From Setoptus koraiensis (taxonomy: Eukaryota; Arthropoda), in assembly GCA_048013815.1 (NCBI GenBank), contig CM106585.1, forward strand, positions 18,290,001 to 18,354,000: a stretch of DNA of 64,000 nt, in the 5' to 3' direction. The notes under the pieces were generated by a model, which ran no database searches, was not told the origin of the DNA, and saw nothing but the letters and a program-made list of their open reading frames with translations. Shown piece after piece: positions 9,423-19,300 of this stretch (positions are counted from its first letter, which is position 1; each line of letters begins with the position of its first letter). Both the position numbers and the translations under genes were made by a program.

Positions 9423-10388
9423 TCACATGTACCCATCTAAGTCGGGTACACCGTCTAGATTCCGTGGCACGTCATTATCGGGATCAAAGTCCCTGATCTT
9501 TACGTCACGGTCTTCATCATATTGTAGAGCATCATCGATGGCAAATAATATGTCACTAAGGCTGTCTTCCTTGTAGATATTCAAAGGTACAAACTTAACC
9601 AAGCTATAGTCATCAATCACAGTAGATAGTGCTGAAGTCAATTCTTTGAATTTGTTTGACCACGAGGTGTTCCAATCGCCTTCCTCTATGAGCATGAAAT
9701 TGGTGTCTGGCTCTAGATATGCCTCCAATTTAATTTTGGCATCCTTGCCAAGTAAATCCGTTTTGCTTAAAATATTATAGAATGGTATCTCTAGATTGAC
9801 CATCGTAGATAGCGTCACTAGAACAGCACTAAAAAATTTAGACGCATCTAGAAAAAAGTTGGAGTCTAATATGAAGACACCGCATAACCTAAAGTCCATT
9901 GATTGTAACAAATCTACTAGTTTTTTGATTACATTGAAATGGGTATGAAGTTCTATCTGCCCGGGACAGTCAAAGAGAATATAATCGTCATCGTAGTCGC
10001 CTTTATATTTATATGAAAAATAGAAATACGTAAGCATGCGTTAATTAGTCGAATTGGACAAGTTGACATCATTGAGATTTAATAATAGATTTCACCATTT
10101 ACCTAATTTCTCCCTTAGCCATTCGGTATCATCTAAAAGTTGTTCCATGGCAAAAACAAGGCCTCCGTTGGGTCCAAGCTTGAGATCTTCGTCCTGCATA
10201 ACCTCATCCACGGTTACGAGTTCTCTTACATCGACAATTAGACCATCTTTGCAGACATTTTCTGCTGCTGGATCAAGATTGACTACATTTATTTGACGAC
10301 CGATCGCCTCGCCGTGTTTCACCATTGCCTGACAATATGTCGTCTTCCCATGGCCTGCTGGTCCGACAACAATGTGTCCGTATCTCAT
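9423..10388 (-). CDS. GPN-loop GTPase 3, two exons
   Basis: Exon 1 is 10103-10388, the intron 10001-10102 (GT-AG, 102 bp, phase 1), exon 2 9423-10000, giving 287 residues against 284 in humans. G1 is GPAGHGKTT at residue 9. The diagnostic Gly-Pro-Asn loop (LGPNGGLVF) is at 72-74. G3 is DCPGQ at 106-110, read just after the splice junction (GDYDDDYILFDCPGQIELHT). A SKTD motif takes the place of NKxD. GPN3 works with GPN1 in assembly and nuclear import of RNA polymerase II. ATTAAA for the minus strand (9381-9386) overlaps the AATAAA of PSMA3. The gene diverges from RPL7A across about 0.5 kb that holds the second copy of the duplicated cassette. Confidence 0.93.
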
Positions 10389-10529
10389 TGTTTTTTCCTT
10401 TGCCTTATTCGAATCTAGTTTTTAATCTTAGACAACCAAAAAACAAATCTTTGTAGTTGTTGTTGTTTATTAATTTTGTGAGATTGGTGTAAATATTGTG
10501 TGCAGTGATTAGGCCTGCTGTGGCCGCCC

Positions 10530-10830
10530 AACGAGATTGGGAGATGATTGGCGCCGTTTCATTTGAATTTTCTTCGTGCGCCTGCGTCAAATTAGTGACG
10601 GAAGTCAAAGCACAGTCAAAGGCGTGAATGTTGGAAACTCATGCTCAGATCGAATGAAAAGTAAGCATGTTCTGATGCGAATTGTACTGAAGAATTCTAA
10701 TGGCAATTGACCACATTTATTATTTAGTTTGTATCCGTATCAACATATATCACTATTGTTAGATTATTTCGAGTCTGCCACATCTATTTGTAGACTTGAT
10801 AACGACGCCGACTATTAATAATTTAATTAT
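10530..10830 (+). repeat. duplicated upstream cassette, copy 2 (before RPL7A)
   Basis: Second copy of the block at 8233-8545, in the same orientation relative to the downstream gene. It ends about 65 bp before the RPL7A ATG. On the other side it lies 140 bp upstream of the divergent GPN3 start, so it may serve both genes. Confidence 0.8.
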
Positions 10831-10896
10831 TAATCTCACATAATAGATATCCTTGTATTTAAATTTTTGTATTGATCCATCACATCGCACATCATC

Positions 10897-12105
10897 ATGG
10901 TGGACGAAAAGAAAGGAGGCAAAGGCCCGCAAAAGGGACAAGGAGACAAAAAGAAGGCACCAGCGGCTCCTGCCGCCGCCTCTAAGAAGGAAAACACCAA
11001 ACCAACATCGGGTGGCGACAAAAAGGAGAAGAAGCAGCCAGCCCAAGCGACCAACCCCAAAGCTACAGCCCCATCAACTTCAGCCAAGCCGGCACCCCAA
11101 AAGAAGGACAGCAAGGCTGCTGCTACAGCATCAGGCAAGAAGGCTGCCAAGGTACCGGCCAAGAGTGCCCCAGTGGCAGCGGCGCCAGCCAAGTCTGCCG
11201 CAAAGAAAGGAGGCAAGAAGGAGATTTCTAAGCGTGCTAAAGTTGCTCCATTGCCAGAGGTGATTGCTGTGACCAAATCGGCCACTACAACAAGCCAACA
11301 GGCACCGGCGCGCAAATCGGCCGGTAGCAAAGGTACCGAAGCTGTTGTGCCCAAAAAATCTAAAGTCGATCCAATGATCATGAGAAGACCCAAGAATTTC
11401 GGTATAGGCGGAACTATTCAACCTAAACGTGATTTGACTCGCTTCGTTAAGTGGCCTCGCTACATCCGCATTCAGCGTCAACGTGCCGTCCTCTACAAGC
11501 GTCTCAAAATTCCTCCACCAATAAACCAATTCCGTAACTCACCTCTGAATAAGCAAACAGTGACACAAGTGTTCAAATTGTTACACTCTTACAGGCCTGA
11601 GACATCACAAGCTAAGAAGGAGAGACTGCGCAAATTGGCCGAAGCCAAAGCTGCTGGCAAGAAGGTACCAGTTGCCAACAGGCCACCAGTAGTTAGTTTC
11701 GGAACCAACGATGTTACTACATTGGTTGAAAAGAAAAAAGCCCAATTGGTAGTTATTGCTGCCGACTGTGACCCAATTGAAGTTGTTTTGCATCTGCCTA
11801 CCTTGTGCAGAAAGATGGGTGTACCCTACTGTATCATCAAAGGCGGCAGGCCCCGTTTAGGACATTTAGTGCACCGTAAGACATGCTCAGTAGTTGCATT
11901 AACTAAAGTCCTCCCCGAGGATAAACCTAAATTGGCCAAACTATTGGAAGTTGTAAAATCCTCATTCAACGATCGTTACGACGAAATTAGGCGCCAATGG
12001 GGTGGTGGTCAACTAGGTCCCAAATCTAAGGCAAGAAAAGCAAGACTAGACAAAGCTAAGGCCAAGGAATTGTCACAAAAAGTTGCAGCATCTGTGGCGC
12101 TTTAA
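10897..12105 (+). CDS. 60S ribosomal protein L7a (eL8) with long N-terminal extension
   Basis: A 402-residue single-exon protein. From residue about 164 it follows eL8 closely: [66 protein letters not shown], then [16 protein letters not shown]. The L7Ae-type RNA-binding fold lies within this part. eL8 sits on the 60S subunit. The first 160 or so residues are a Lys/Ala/Pro-rich extension absent from human eL8 (266 residues). Its composition resembles the basic Ala-Lys-Pro extensions known on some insect ribosomal proteins such as eL22 and uL23. The frame is continuous from the ATG, with [10 protein letters not shown] as the natural start. AATAAA lies at 12125-12130. Confidence 0.95.
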   Translation: MVDEKKGGKGPQKGQGDKKKAPAAPAAASKKENTKPTSGGDKKEKKQPAQATNPKATAPSTSAKPAPQKKDSKAAATASGKKAAKVPAKSAPVAAAPAKSAAKKGGKKEISKRAKVAPLPEVIAVTKSATTTSQQAPARKSAGSKGTEAVVPKKSKVDPMIMRRPKNFGIGGTIQPKRDLTRFVKWPRYIRIQRQRAVLYKRLKIPPPINQFRNSPLNKQTVTQVFKLLHSYRPETSQAKKERLRKLAEAKAAGKKVPVANRPPVVSFGTNDVTTLVEKKKAQLVVIAADCDPIEVVLHLPTLCRKMGVPYCIIKGGRPRLGHLVHRKTCSVVALTKVLPEDKPKLAKLLEVVKSSFNDRYDEIRRQWGGGQLGPKSKARKARLDKAKAKELSQKVAASVAL

Positions 12106-12260
12106 TTAGCACAACATGAAAAATAATAAATTTAATCCAAAAATTAATTGACTCTGCTGTTGCCCTTAGTAAATTTTGGTTATCCCAAGCCGCACCTGCC
12201 GCACTCTTATGAAAACTAATTGTGCTTGTTATCCAAGTCGTCTAAAGACGTACTGATCTA

Positions 12261-12794
12261 TCATTCTAGACCAATTTTGGCGCTCTCCATCTTTAGCTGA
12301 TGCTCCTCATCCTCCGAGAAATCATTCTCTATATTGAATCTCTCTCGGATTTCGCTGACAGAGGCCTTCTCGAGATCTTTGGCAATCAGACTACAACAAG
12401 CATTTAATAGACTTTTGACATCCAAATAACTAGCTGCGTTCAAAAGACGCTCAAGCTGTTGCCCTTTGAAGCCTCGTATAAAATTCTTGTCCCATTGAGA
12501 GAGTTCGTTAAAAGATGGCGTTTCATGTGACATACTTGTGTCATCTTTATGTTTCTTACTCCATTTTATAACTGCATCCAGTGTTTCTCCATCCACATTT
12601 GGCAGAAACAATGGCTCATTGGTAGTCATGGAATCATAGTTTAACTTGAGATTGTCCATCATGTCTTTAATCATGCATAGACAATGAACAATATCCTTCT
12701 CGACTATAAATAATTTTTTATCATTACTCATGAGATACAACTTTCCGTCTGAATCGACCTCCATCGTCTGAGGGACTTCTTCTAGGGAGGTCAT
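12261..12794 (-). CDS. divergent SKP1-like protein
   Basis: A 177-residue single-exon protein with the SKP1 architecture. A BTB/POZ-like half carries LFLPNVDGETLDAVIKWSKK and HKDD. The dimerisation domain follows with WDKNFI, LLNAASYLDVKSLLNACC and IRERFNIENDFSEDEE, matching IRKTFNIKNDFTEEEE of human SKP1. SKP1 links F-box proteins to CUL1 in SCF ubiquitin ligases. The N-terminal third is poorly conserved, and the usual ENQWCEEK tail, which contacts F-box proteins, is replaced by an unrelated end. This suggests a lineage-specific paralogue rather than the main SKP1. It converges with RPL7A. A minus-strand ATTAAA lies at 12131-12136. Confidence 0.85.
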   Translation of the reverse strand: MTSLEEVPQTMEVDSDGKLYLMSNDKKLFIVEKDIVHCLCMIKDMMDNLKLNYDSMTTNEPLFLPNVDGETLDAVIKWSKKHKDDTSMSHETPSFNELSQWDKNFIRGFKGQQLERLLNAASYLDVKSLLNACCSLIAKDLEKASVSEIRERFNIENDFSEDEEHQLKMESAKIGLE

Positions 12795-13150
12795 TGTTTA
12801 GATTGAACCGAACAAGTTCATCTGAGAATCCAAGAATATTTTAACAAAGCAGTCTTCATTTATCTCAATTTAATGTAGTTGATTGCGATCAAAACATTTT
12901 ATGAGAGGTAGACTGGGCGTTGCAGTCCTGATCCGCGTGACCTCATCAAAGTAGATGATTTTTTGTCAGTTAGCCAAATGACTTACAGGTTGCAAGTTGC
13001 CGCCGACAATATCAGAAGAACAATACCCACGCAATGCATTCGAGATTTACCTCTCATACAGCGATCTATAATAAAATGGCCACTATACTAGACATTTGAT
13101 TTTAGCGTTATTACGATAATTAAAATGAGGTTTATATATGAAATAAGTTT
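12795..13150. other. short intergenic region
   Basis: AT-rich gap between the SKP1-like start and the 3' end of the Beat-like gene. It should hold the SKP1 promoter. No other gene is seen. Tandem minus-strand AATAAA signals at 13157-13166 end the Beat-like gene. Confidence 0.4.
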
Positions 13151-13320
13151 GTTTGATTTATTTATTCAGGATTAAAAATTGATCACTATGCACACTGATA
13201 ATAATATAAAAAGCTAATCTATTTACTGGTAGTATTCAACAACAAAATATTGACATTATCACAATTGATTAAAGATGGACGATGTAGTCATCATTATTGA
13301 GCGAAATTAGTTGGCTCTCC

Positions 13321-13397
13321 CTAGGTGGTAGTAGTTCGGGTAGCTTTACGAGAATTCATGTAGCTTCTAAGTAGCTTGAATACCATCATGACGGACA
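13321..13397 (-). CDS. Beat-like gene, exon 7 (end of TM helix, tail, stop)
   Basis: Begins after AACAACAG and enters in phase 1, reading VSVMMVFKLLRSYMNSRK and ending TTTT-stop at 13321. It finishes the hydrophobic helix begun in exon 6 and adds a short Lys/Arg-rich cytoplasmic tail. Confidence 0.7.
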
Positions 13398-16300
13398 CTG
13401 TTGTTTATAGTTGATTGTTGTTATGCGATGGACCAAGGAAAAGATTAATCCCATGATGCAACAGTAATGGACAGCAATTGTGGGAAATAGCAAGTGAGCG
13501 ATATGGAAATAATTGCAATTGATTAGTTGACGTACATGAAGCTCTGGACGACTGTTGTTTATTATAGGCACAAGCAACTTACCTAAAGCGGACAATATTA
13601 TTATGAGTGAGGCTATTCCGCCAATTATGCCAATAATATTTTGATTGTTGCTAGTAACTGCGGCAGAATTAGTGTGCCAACCTAATAGTGATAGGAATTC
13701 GATGAATTAAATTTGTAGTTGATTATATTATCTTATGAATGCATGCATAGGTAAGTGGTTAGGATTATCGACCTTGGACAACAACAATCGGGTCTTCGCA
13801 GCTTGTTAGGTGGCAGCTTGTTAGGTGGCAGCTTGTTAGGTGGCAGAGCCATGACCGTTTTGTGTCTCTTATTTATCGGTATTTTGATTTCGTGATTGGT
13901 GGTCAGGCAATTAATTGTGATTAATTGTCTATGCGAACATCATGTCACTTTTTGACACTCACACACACAGTTAGTTGGTGGGCATGTTGTGTTATAAGTT
14001 ATTGGAGGCCATCGAAATTGGCCAGTTTCTCACTATTGTACCCAGTGGCACTGAGGAGTACGAACATCTCAGACTGCGAGCCAATCGCGTGTAGCAAGAT
14101 TTGACTACATCGGCTCGACGCGCCTTGTCGGGGGTCTCTTGTTTGGGTTCTTTCAGCGTGAGCTCACTTCCTCAAATCAATTCACTCCTGCTCGATGTAA
14201 ACATTTTTATTGCGGACCACGTAATTAGCCGATACATGAGAGTTATTTGTGTGTGTGTAAGCGTTTCTGGAATTGGTTTGGATAAACATTTGGATAAACA
14301 AGCGCGAACACTGGACGCGATCTGATAGCGAGCACGGCACCGCTCAATTTGGCATTCATTTGAATAGCTTTGATCTGCATCAAGTTAATTGAGTGGCTTA
14401 TTCATTGATGTTTGTTGCGGAGCCATGCTAAAATCGCGAGCCAACAAAACATTCTTCAGTTTGTCATGTATCATGAGTTATCTCTCAATTGGAATGCCTG
14501 CCGGCCGGTTTGCAGCGACCGGCCAGCGGCGTTGCAGCGACCGGCCAGCGGCATTGCAAATTTATTGTCTCTCTGCGTGCGCCTACACTGCTCCAAATGC
14601 AGAGAGACTAACGGTCATCGGTCGGCCAATTGACGCCACCGACAATCTGACATGACCATCAACAGCGACAACCAGATGAGACAAGCAACAGATCGAAAGC
14701 GACAGATAACGGTCAAACAAGCCACGCGGACTAACTGAATTGTGATTTTGTTCAGCCATTTGGTGCCACCCGATACCTCGTAGTCGTAGTCGATATTCGC
14801 ATGTTTGACTGTTTGACTGTCGGACCCGAAACTGGTCACTGGTCAGTGTGAGCGCGCCATGTGTTGGCGCTTTTGGGTATGAGTGCATCGCGTGGCGATG
14901 CAATTGGCCAGGTAATATAGTATTTATGGTACAGGCCATTTAATGGCTGTAACTGTCGCTTCAAGGACGAGCCTTAAATAGCGACACGGGCATCGATTGG
15001 TGTTGCCACTTGTCAGCTCGTTAAACAAGCAGACTGTTTGGCCAATTTATTATCTGAGAACATGGACCAAGACGGCCGGGCCGGCACACTAACAGACACT
15101 AACAGACACTAATAGAGACGTTGCGGATTGCAACCTGTTTGCCGCTCCAGCGGGCCACTTGGCAAAACTCGGCCAATTCGAAACGAACAAACCGCCGAAA
15201 AACGGCATAAATAAGTCGCCGGCTCGCAATCGATTTGGCCACTTGCTAACGATTGACAGCGGCAACATTAGCGCCAGTTAAATCACTCAAATGTATGCGA
15301 TATTAAATCATGCGACTGCGGGACTGGGCTACCCCCGGGCCCGGTCAGTGTCAACAAAGAAATGGCCCACTGGCCCGATGAGCGATGCGTGCCGTCGATT
15401 CTCACGCACTTGACCACTGCCGGCCGGAGCGGCCAGAGGGCGGCTAGAGGGCATCGCACGAGCGCCGGCGATTGCGAAGTTGCGCAAACGAGAAAATGCG
15501 AATGCGTTGTGAAAACGCGAAAATGAGAAAATGCGAAAATGCACTCGCGGTCCGCCGACACCGACGCACGGACTGGACAGTGCCGAGTCGACACAATGAA
15601 GCAAAGCAGCGAGGAGGCAAAAATGCAAATACGCAAATAGACAGAAATTCAGCATGCTGTTGCAAATGGTGCGGCACACGGGCACGGGCGGTGCCATATT
15701 CAGCAGGGCACCGTGTCCGAAAGTGTCTATCGGCCGGTCGACACGATAGACTCTCGGACAGGTAACAGCGGCCGATGATGACCAATCGAGGGCCTGTTGA
15801 CCAATGGATCGCGGCGTGGAGTGTTTATTTTGAGCGGCTGCCAATGGCCGCCATGGGCCGCCGATTGCAGCCGCTCGGCAATGAGCCATTGAGTAAACAT
15901 GGCGGAATCAACGGGCAGCGCCATTCGATGGTGTTGCTAATTTGCTTCGACAGTCATAACGCACCGTCGCGTTAAATCACGCGGCTCCGCGGGACACTCC
16001 GACAGCAACATTTTCACTCAAACAGCCGCTTGTTGCTAGTAACAATGCGTGGTGTTGCGGGCAATTCGCGCTGTGACGCAACACGCCCGGCGATAGTGGC
16101 AACGTGCCACTCGAGTGGCCACTTGCCTCTGGCCAATTTCTGGCCGACGGTTGACTGGTTTGCTGGGGCCAAGTGTCGGCCAAAAGCAGCCAGAAATTCG
16201 GCACCACCCATCGTCGGCAACGAGTGATCGATGGAGCGTTGTTTTGACCAGCAGGCGGCGCTGTCGGAACTGACCGCTCCTCGAGAGCCAGCGACAGGCC

Positions 16301-19300
16301 GGCAGTGAGCACACAATGACGAGGCGCAACAAGTGCACGACTCGCGAATTCCTGCCGGCTCCTCGAGTGACCAGCTCGAAGGTGTCGGCCGCAGTTCGGA
16401 CAGTTGGGCCGCTTGGCGCATCGTTTCGCGCTTGCTGCTCGGGCATTTGCATAACTGCTTACAGACTTGCCACGACATGTGCCAGTTATATAACAGTTAC
16501 GTGTCCGTAACTGTTATATAACTAGCGCGTAGCAGCTCATACCCGGCCCGCGGTTGCGAGCGTCAGTTTTGCAAATGTTGTCGCGCCTGCATTGTGGCGC
16601 TTCTGTCGGGCGTGACGGGCCGCAGTCGGACACGGTCAGCCGGCCGGTCGGCGGTCAGTCGGCGCTCGGTAGTTGGTTGGCGCTCGGTAGTTGGTTGGCG
16701 GTCGGTAGTTGGTTGGAGGGCGTGCCGCGCCGTTGCAACGCAACGGCATTCGGACAGACGTAACTGTCCATGTGTCCAAATGTCCAAATGTCCCTGTGTC
16801 CAAATGTCCGAGCGGCCGAGCGGCATTCACCTGAGCGATAACGGTCACCCGAGTCCGTTGTCATTGCGAGCGCGGCTGTCCGGCATGCGCGTCGGGTGAG
16901 CGGGCCGGCGGGCCGCGGAGCACTCAGGCGCTGGAGTGGCTGTCAGCGATGGCCGGCGCGGTCGTTAAGTGGCCGGCGAGTTCTCACACACTTCAATTGG
17001 TCGGCGTGCATCGGCGCCCATTCAATGCCATTTCGAGCAGCAATATTCAAATGAGCCGTTGTGTGGCGAGCACGCCACTGGACGCCTTCGAAACATTGCG
17101 CCACTGGCCGCCGGTCGGCAGCGGAACGAGCGCCGGCCAGTCGGTCGCCCATCCATCAGTGGCTGTCACACCACAATACGTCCAGGTGAGACTCGGCTCA
17201 GGTGAGCAGCGGCGTGACAGCGCATTGGAGTGCTGCGGTAGCGTATAGGTGTGCGAATGCCGATGCGGCTCAATCAATTAGCGCTCACCTGTCGTGCGGT
17301 TGTTGCGCGGTTGTCGCGCGGTTGTTGCTGCTGGCTCGGAACAGCGTAGCGCGACCGGCCGTTGTGATGCGCATCGTGGGGACCCTCCACAAACTGTGCA
17401 AGGTGGCGCAAGATTGCGATGCACAATGCTCGGCACACAGTGCCGGTTGCGTCATACCGTTTCAGCTGGTCACCCACAACAGCGACACGACAGCGACACA
17501 ACAGCGATGCAACAGCGACAGCGACGGTGCCAGCGGCTGGTGCAGCGCTGGCGCCCCCGCAAATTAACAAATTCTCACAATTGCCAATTGTCAGCCAACG
17601 GAATTAATTGTGTGCGCCGGCGCGTAGAACAATAAAGTTGTGCGAAGCACAATTGGCGATTGTGCCAATAAACGAGCTCGCTGCAACAAGTGGCAGCAGT
17701 TGGCATGTCAGTGTTAATGTTAATGCAATTTGCGTTAACTGCCATTGCAATTATTATTGTGTTGCAATTAGCGATTGCCAGCGATTGGCCACAATTGTTG
17801 TTGCGGCCGCTGCCGGCGAGGAATGCGCGCAGGCTGCGACAAGGCGCCGATGCAGCCGCGAATCGCCCCTCGCCCCTCGAATCGTTCGAATGGCTCTCAA
17901 CTTGAGAGTGTCAGGCTGCCGGTCACAACAATAGGCGACCGTCGGTGAGCCCAGGCAATGGAAATAAAATGAAATGAGATAAAACGAGACTCGCGGCATG
18001 CCTATAGCATCATTGCACCCGATGCAGCCGATGCAAAGTGCAGCCGGCGCACCTCGACGTGGTCAAGTTGACGAGCTTCTCACACCTGTCGCGCCATCAA
18101 TTAGTCATGACCAATTGTCATGATCAATTAGTCATTGGCAGTGACCAGTCGGTGGCGCCACTATCGCACCATGTAGCACCATGTAGCACCATGTAGCACC
18201 ATGCAGCACCATGTAACAGTATGCAAAATACCGCGATAGCTTGCGATCGAAAGACGCCAGGGGATAAGCGAAAAGTAGGTACGTACCTCGTTGCAGGGCC
18301 AGGCTCTGTTGGCGCTTGTAGTGGGTGCCGGGAATTGTGAGCGAACACATGAAATTGGTGGCTATCTGACTGTTGAGGGTTTTGTCGTCGACAAAGGCGT
18401 GCGTTGTGACGTCCTGTTGGTCGCCCGGGGATAATGACGATGGGCTGTACACAGTGTTTGTGCGCGATTCTGGCATCAGTTCGGGAATCATGGCCGAACT
18501 GGATATCCAATTGGCGTGGTACAAATGATGCTGCCTGGTTGGTTGCTCGCCAGCCAGCTCGTTGACTTGACCGGTGACAGGCGAGTGGCCGCTCCTCAAC
18601 CGGAAGCCGCTGCTTCCGGTTGCGCGTGTCAACTTGCCGTAATTGGCCACCGTTGAGCTGCTGTCACCGACACCGACTGACAGCTCGTGCTCGCTGTTGG
18701 CGAGCTTGTTGTTGCTGTTTTGTTGGCGCTTGCTGTTGTAGGCGCCGCGATGCAGATGCACGTCGGGCTCGATGAACGACGACTTGTAACGGAACAACTG
18801 CAACTGGGGCCGGGGAAACAAACCAGAGGCCTTGCACGTCATGTTGTAGCCGCCCTTCACTTTGCTCACTTCGAAGCTGAACCGTTTCGCGGGCACTGCG
18901 CCGCGCATAACACAGCATATATCATGCACCATGCACCGTGCACCGTGCACCACGCACAATAACATTCACGTTTCGGGGCAAGTCCATTCAAGGGCATCGA
19001 CGCCGGCACCAGTATCCATGAATATTCACCGGTATTCGGGGGTGTTCACACATGGACATGGGTATTCGCGCGTAGTCATGGGTATTGACACGTCGACATG
19101 GGTATTCATGGCCAGTATTTAAATGTTCACCGGATGGTTCCAATTGCAGTCCACGGAATAGTTGAAATTCATATTATTGTCACATTATTCAGATCGATTA
19201 TCGCGTCATTTTTTGTGATCGTAGAGCATCGCGGGTTGCATTGGAGGACAGTGAGAGATTATAGAGAGATTATAGAGTCAGTCAGTGGGTTGTCAGCATG

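Larger units (their letters stand above)
13682..18286 (-). other. intron 5 of the Beat-like gene
   Basis: About 4.6 kb. The AT-rich to GC-rich change falls inside it, near 14 kb. It holds three copies of a 15 bp repeat (13798-13846), an 18 bp repeat (16663-16716), a perfect 18 bp hairpin (16484-16523) and a 10 bp repeat next to exon 5 (18167-18217). Open frames inside are GC-driven and show no recognisable protein. Confidence 0.55.
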
